In this document: one piece after another, positions 5,296 through 5,659 of the stretch
How the letters are laid out: every line of letters starts with the position of its first letter
Numbering within the stretch: the first letter of the stretch is position 1
From: DASTCC01 sp035711465
GTDB taxonomy: Bacteria > Acidobacteriota > Vicinamibacteria > Vicinamibacterales > SCN-69-37
Direction: 5' to 3'
Assembly: GCA_035711465.1 (NCBI GenBank)
Contig: DASTCC010000591.1
Coordinates: forward strand, 1-5,659
Length of the DNA: 5,659 nt
The notes under the pieces: generated by a model
Seen by the model: the letters and a program-made list of their open reading frames with translations, nothing else
Database searches by the model: none
What the model was told of the DNA's origin: nothing
Translations under genes and position numbers: made by a program

Positions 5296-5659
5296 ATGCT
5301 GCTGTGGGTCCGCCGCCGGTTCATCGCCGGCCTGTTCGTGACCGTGCCGCTCGTGGTGAGCGTCGTCGCGCTCGTCTGGCTGGTGCGCTTTGCGGACGAG
5401 CGGACGAGCGGGCTCAGCGAGGAGATCTTCGGCCGGCACATTCCCGGCGTCGGCGTGCTCTTCGCCGCGGCCCTGGTGCTGCTCGTCGGCGCGATCGCGA
5501 CCAACGTCTTCGGCCGGCGGGTGCTGCAGCGCGGCGAGGAGCTGCTGTTGAAGGTGCCGGTGTTTCGCACCGTGTACGCGCCGGTCAAGCAGCTCATCGA
5601 CGCCTTCGCGCCGGACAACGAGTTTGGGTTCAAGCGCGTGGTGATGATCGACGATCCGC
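5296..5659 (+). CDS. DUF502 family membrane protein, N-terminal part (cut by window edge)
   Basis: The 121 visible residues begin MLLWVRRRFIAGLFVTVPLV and contain two membrane segments, at about 9-31 and 51-72, separated by a short polar loop (about 32-50). After them come the DUF502 hallmarks: VPVFRTVYAPVKQLIDAF (87-104) and FGFKRVVMIDDP (110-121). Members are usually around 200 residues, so about half is present. The biochemical role of DUF502 proteins is not established to my knowledge; some plant members have been linked to membrane trafficking or chloroplast/endomembrane functions, which does not define the bacterial role. The ATG is supported by a Shine-Dalgarno overlapping the uppP stop, and the 6-nt gap implies co-transcription with uppP and the Sec genes. 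The reading frame is intact to the right edge. Confidence 0.88.
   Translation, partial: MLLWVRRRFIAGLFVTVPLVVSVVALVWLVRFADERTSGLSEEIFGRHIPGVGVLFAAALVLLVGAIATNVFGRRVLQRGEELLLKVPVFRTVYAPVKQLIDAFAPDNEFGFKRVVMIDDP

Noticed and set aside
1..5659. Mobile elements, CRISPR arrays, tRNA or rRNA genes, toxin-antitoxin or defence systems
   Set aside because: No transposase, direct-repeat array, RNA-gene signature or accessory gene is visible; every coding region is a conserved housekeeping family apart from the uncharacterised DUF502 gene.

Overview
This is a high-GC window (about two-thirds GC or more by eye) holding ordinary bacterial housekeeping genes. The layout is the divergent 5' end of a D-alanine--D-alanine ligase gene (ddl, minus strand, cut by the left edge), a 114-bp GC-rich intergenic region, and a tight plus-strand run of tgt, yajC, secD, secF, uppP and the start of a DUF502 membrane-protein gene cut by the right edge. 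All six reading frames are identified from family motifs in the translations. The tgt-yajC-secD-secF block is widespread in bacteria. The GC content, the separate secD and secF, and the wording of the UppP and DUF502 proteins resemble Acidobacteriota (Vicinamibacteria-like), but this placement is an inference from memory; another high-GC phylum with a diderm or similar envelope is possible.

Region by region: 1-247 encodes the first 82 residues of Ddl on the minus strand. Positions 248-361 are a shared divergent control region with an 18-bp near-perfect palindrome (297-314), a second GC inverted repeat (314-333), and one small AT-rich patch (345-355) that reads as a perfect TATAAT on the minus strand and as -10-like sequence on the plus strand, ending about 6 bp before the tgt start codon. 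Positions 362-1522 are tgt; yajC follows with zero spacing (TAAATG), then secD after 24 nt, secF after 19 nt, uppP after 19 nt and the DUF502 gene after 6 nt. No terminator-like hairpin with a T tract was seen between these genes, so a single operon is likely, with a possible internal promoter in the AT-rich 3' end of tgt.

Functionally, Tgt modifies tRNA anticodons (queuosine pathway). YajC, SecD and SecF form the accessory complex that uses proton-motive force to help the Sec translocon finish protein export. UppP recycles undecaprenyl pyrophosphate, the lipid carrier for cell-wall precursors, and Ddl makes the D-Ala-D-Ala dipeptide of the same wall. The window therefore pairs export and cell-wall building around one intergenic region.

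I found no mobile element, CRISPR array, RNA gene or undescribed system. The points most worth a second look are regulatory: the divergent promoter with an apparently leaderless tgt, the palindrome between ddl and tgt, and the codon-atypical AT-rich island inside tgt.
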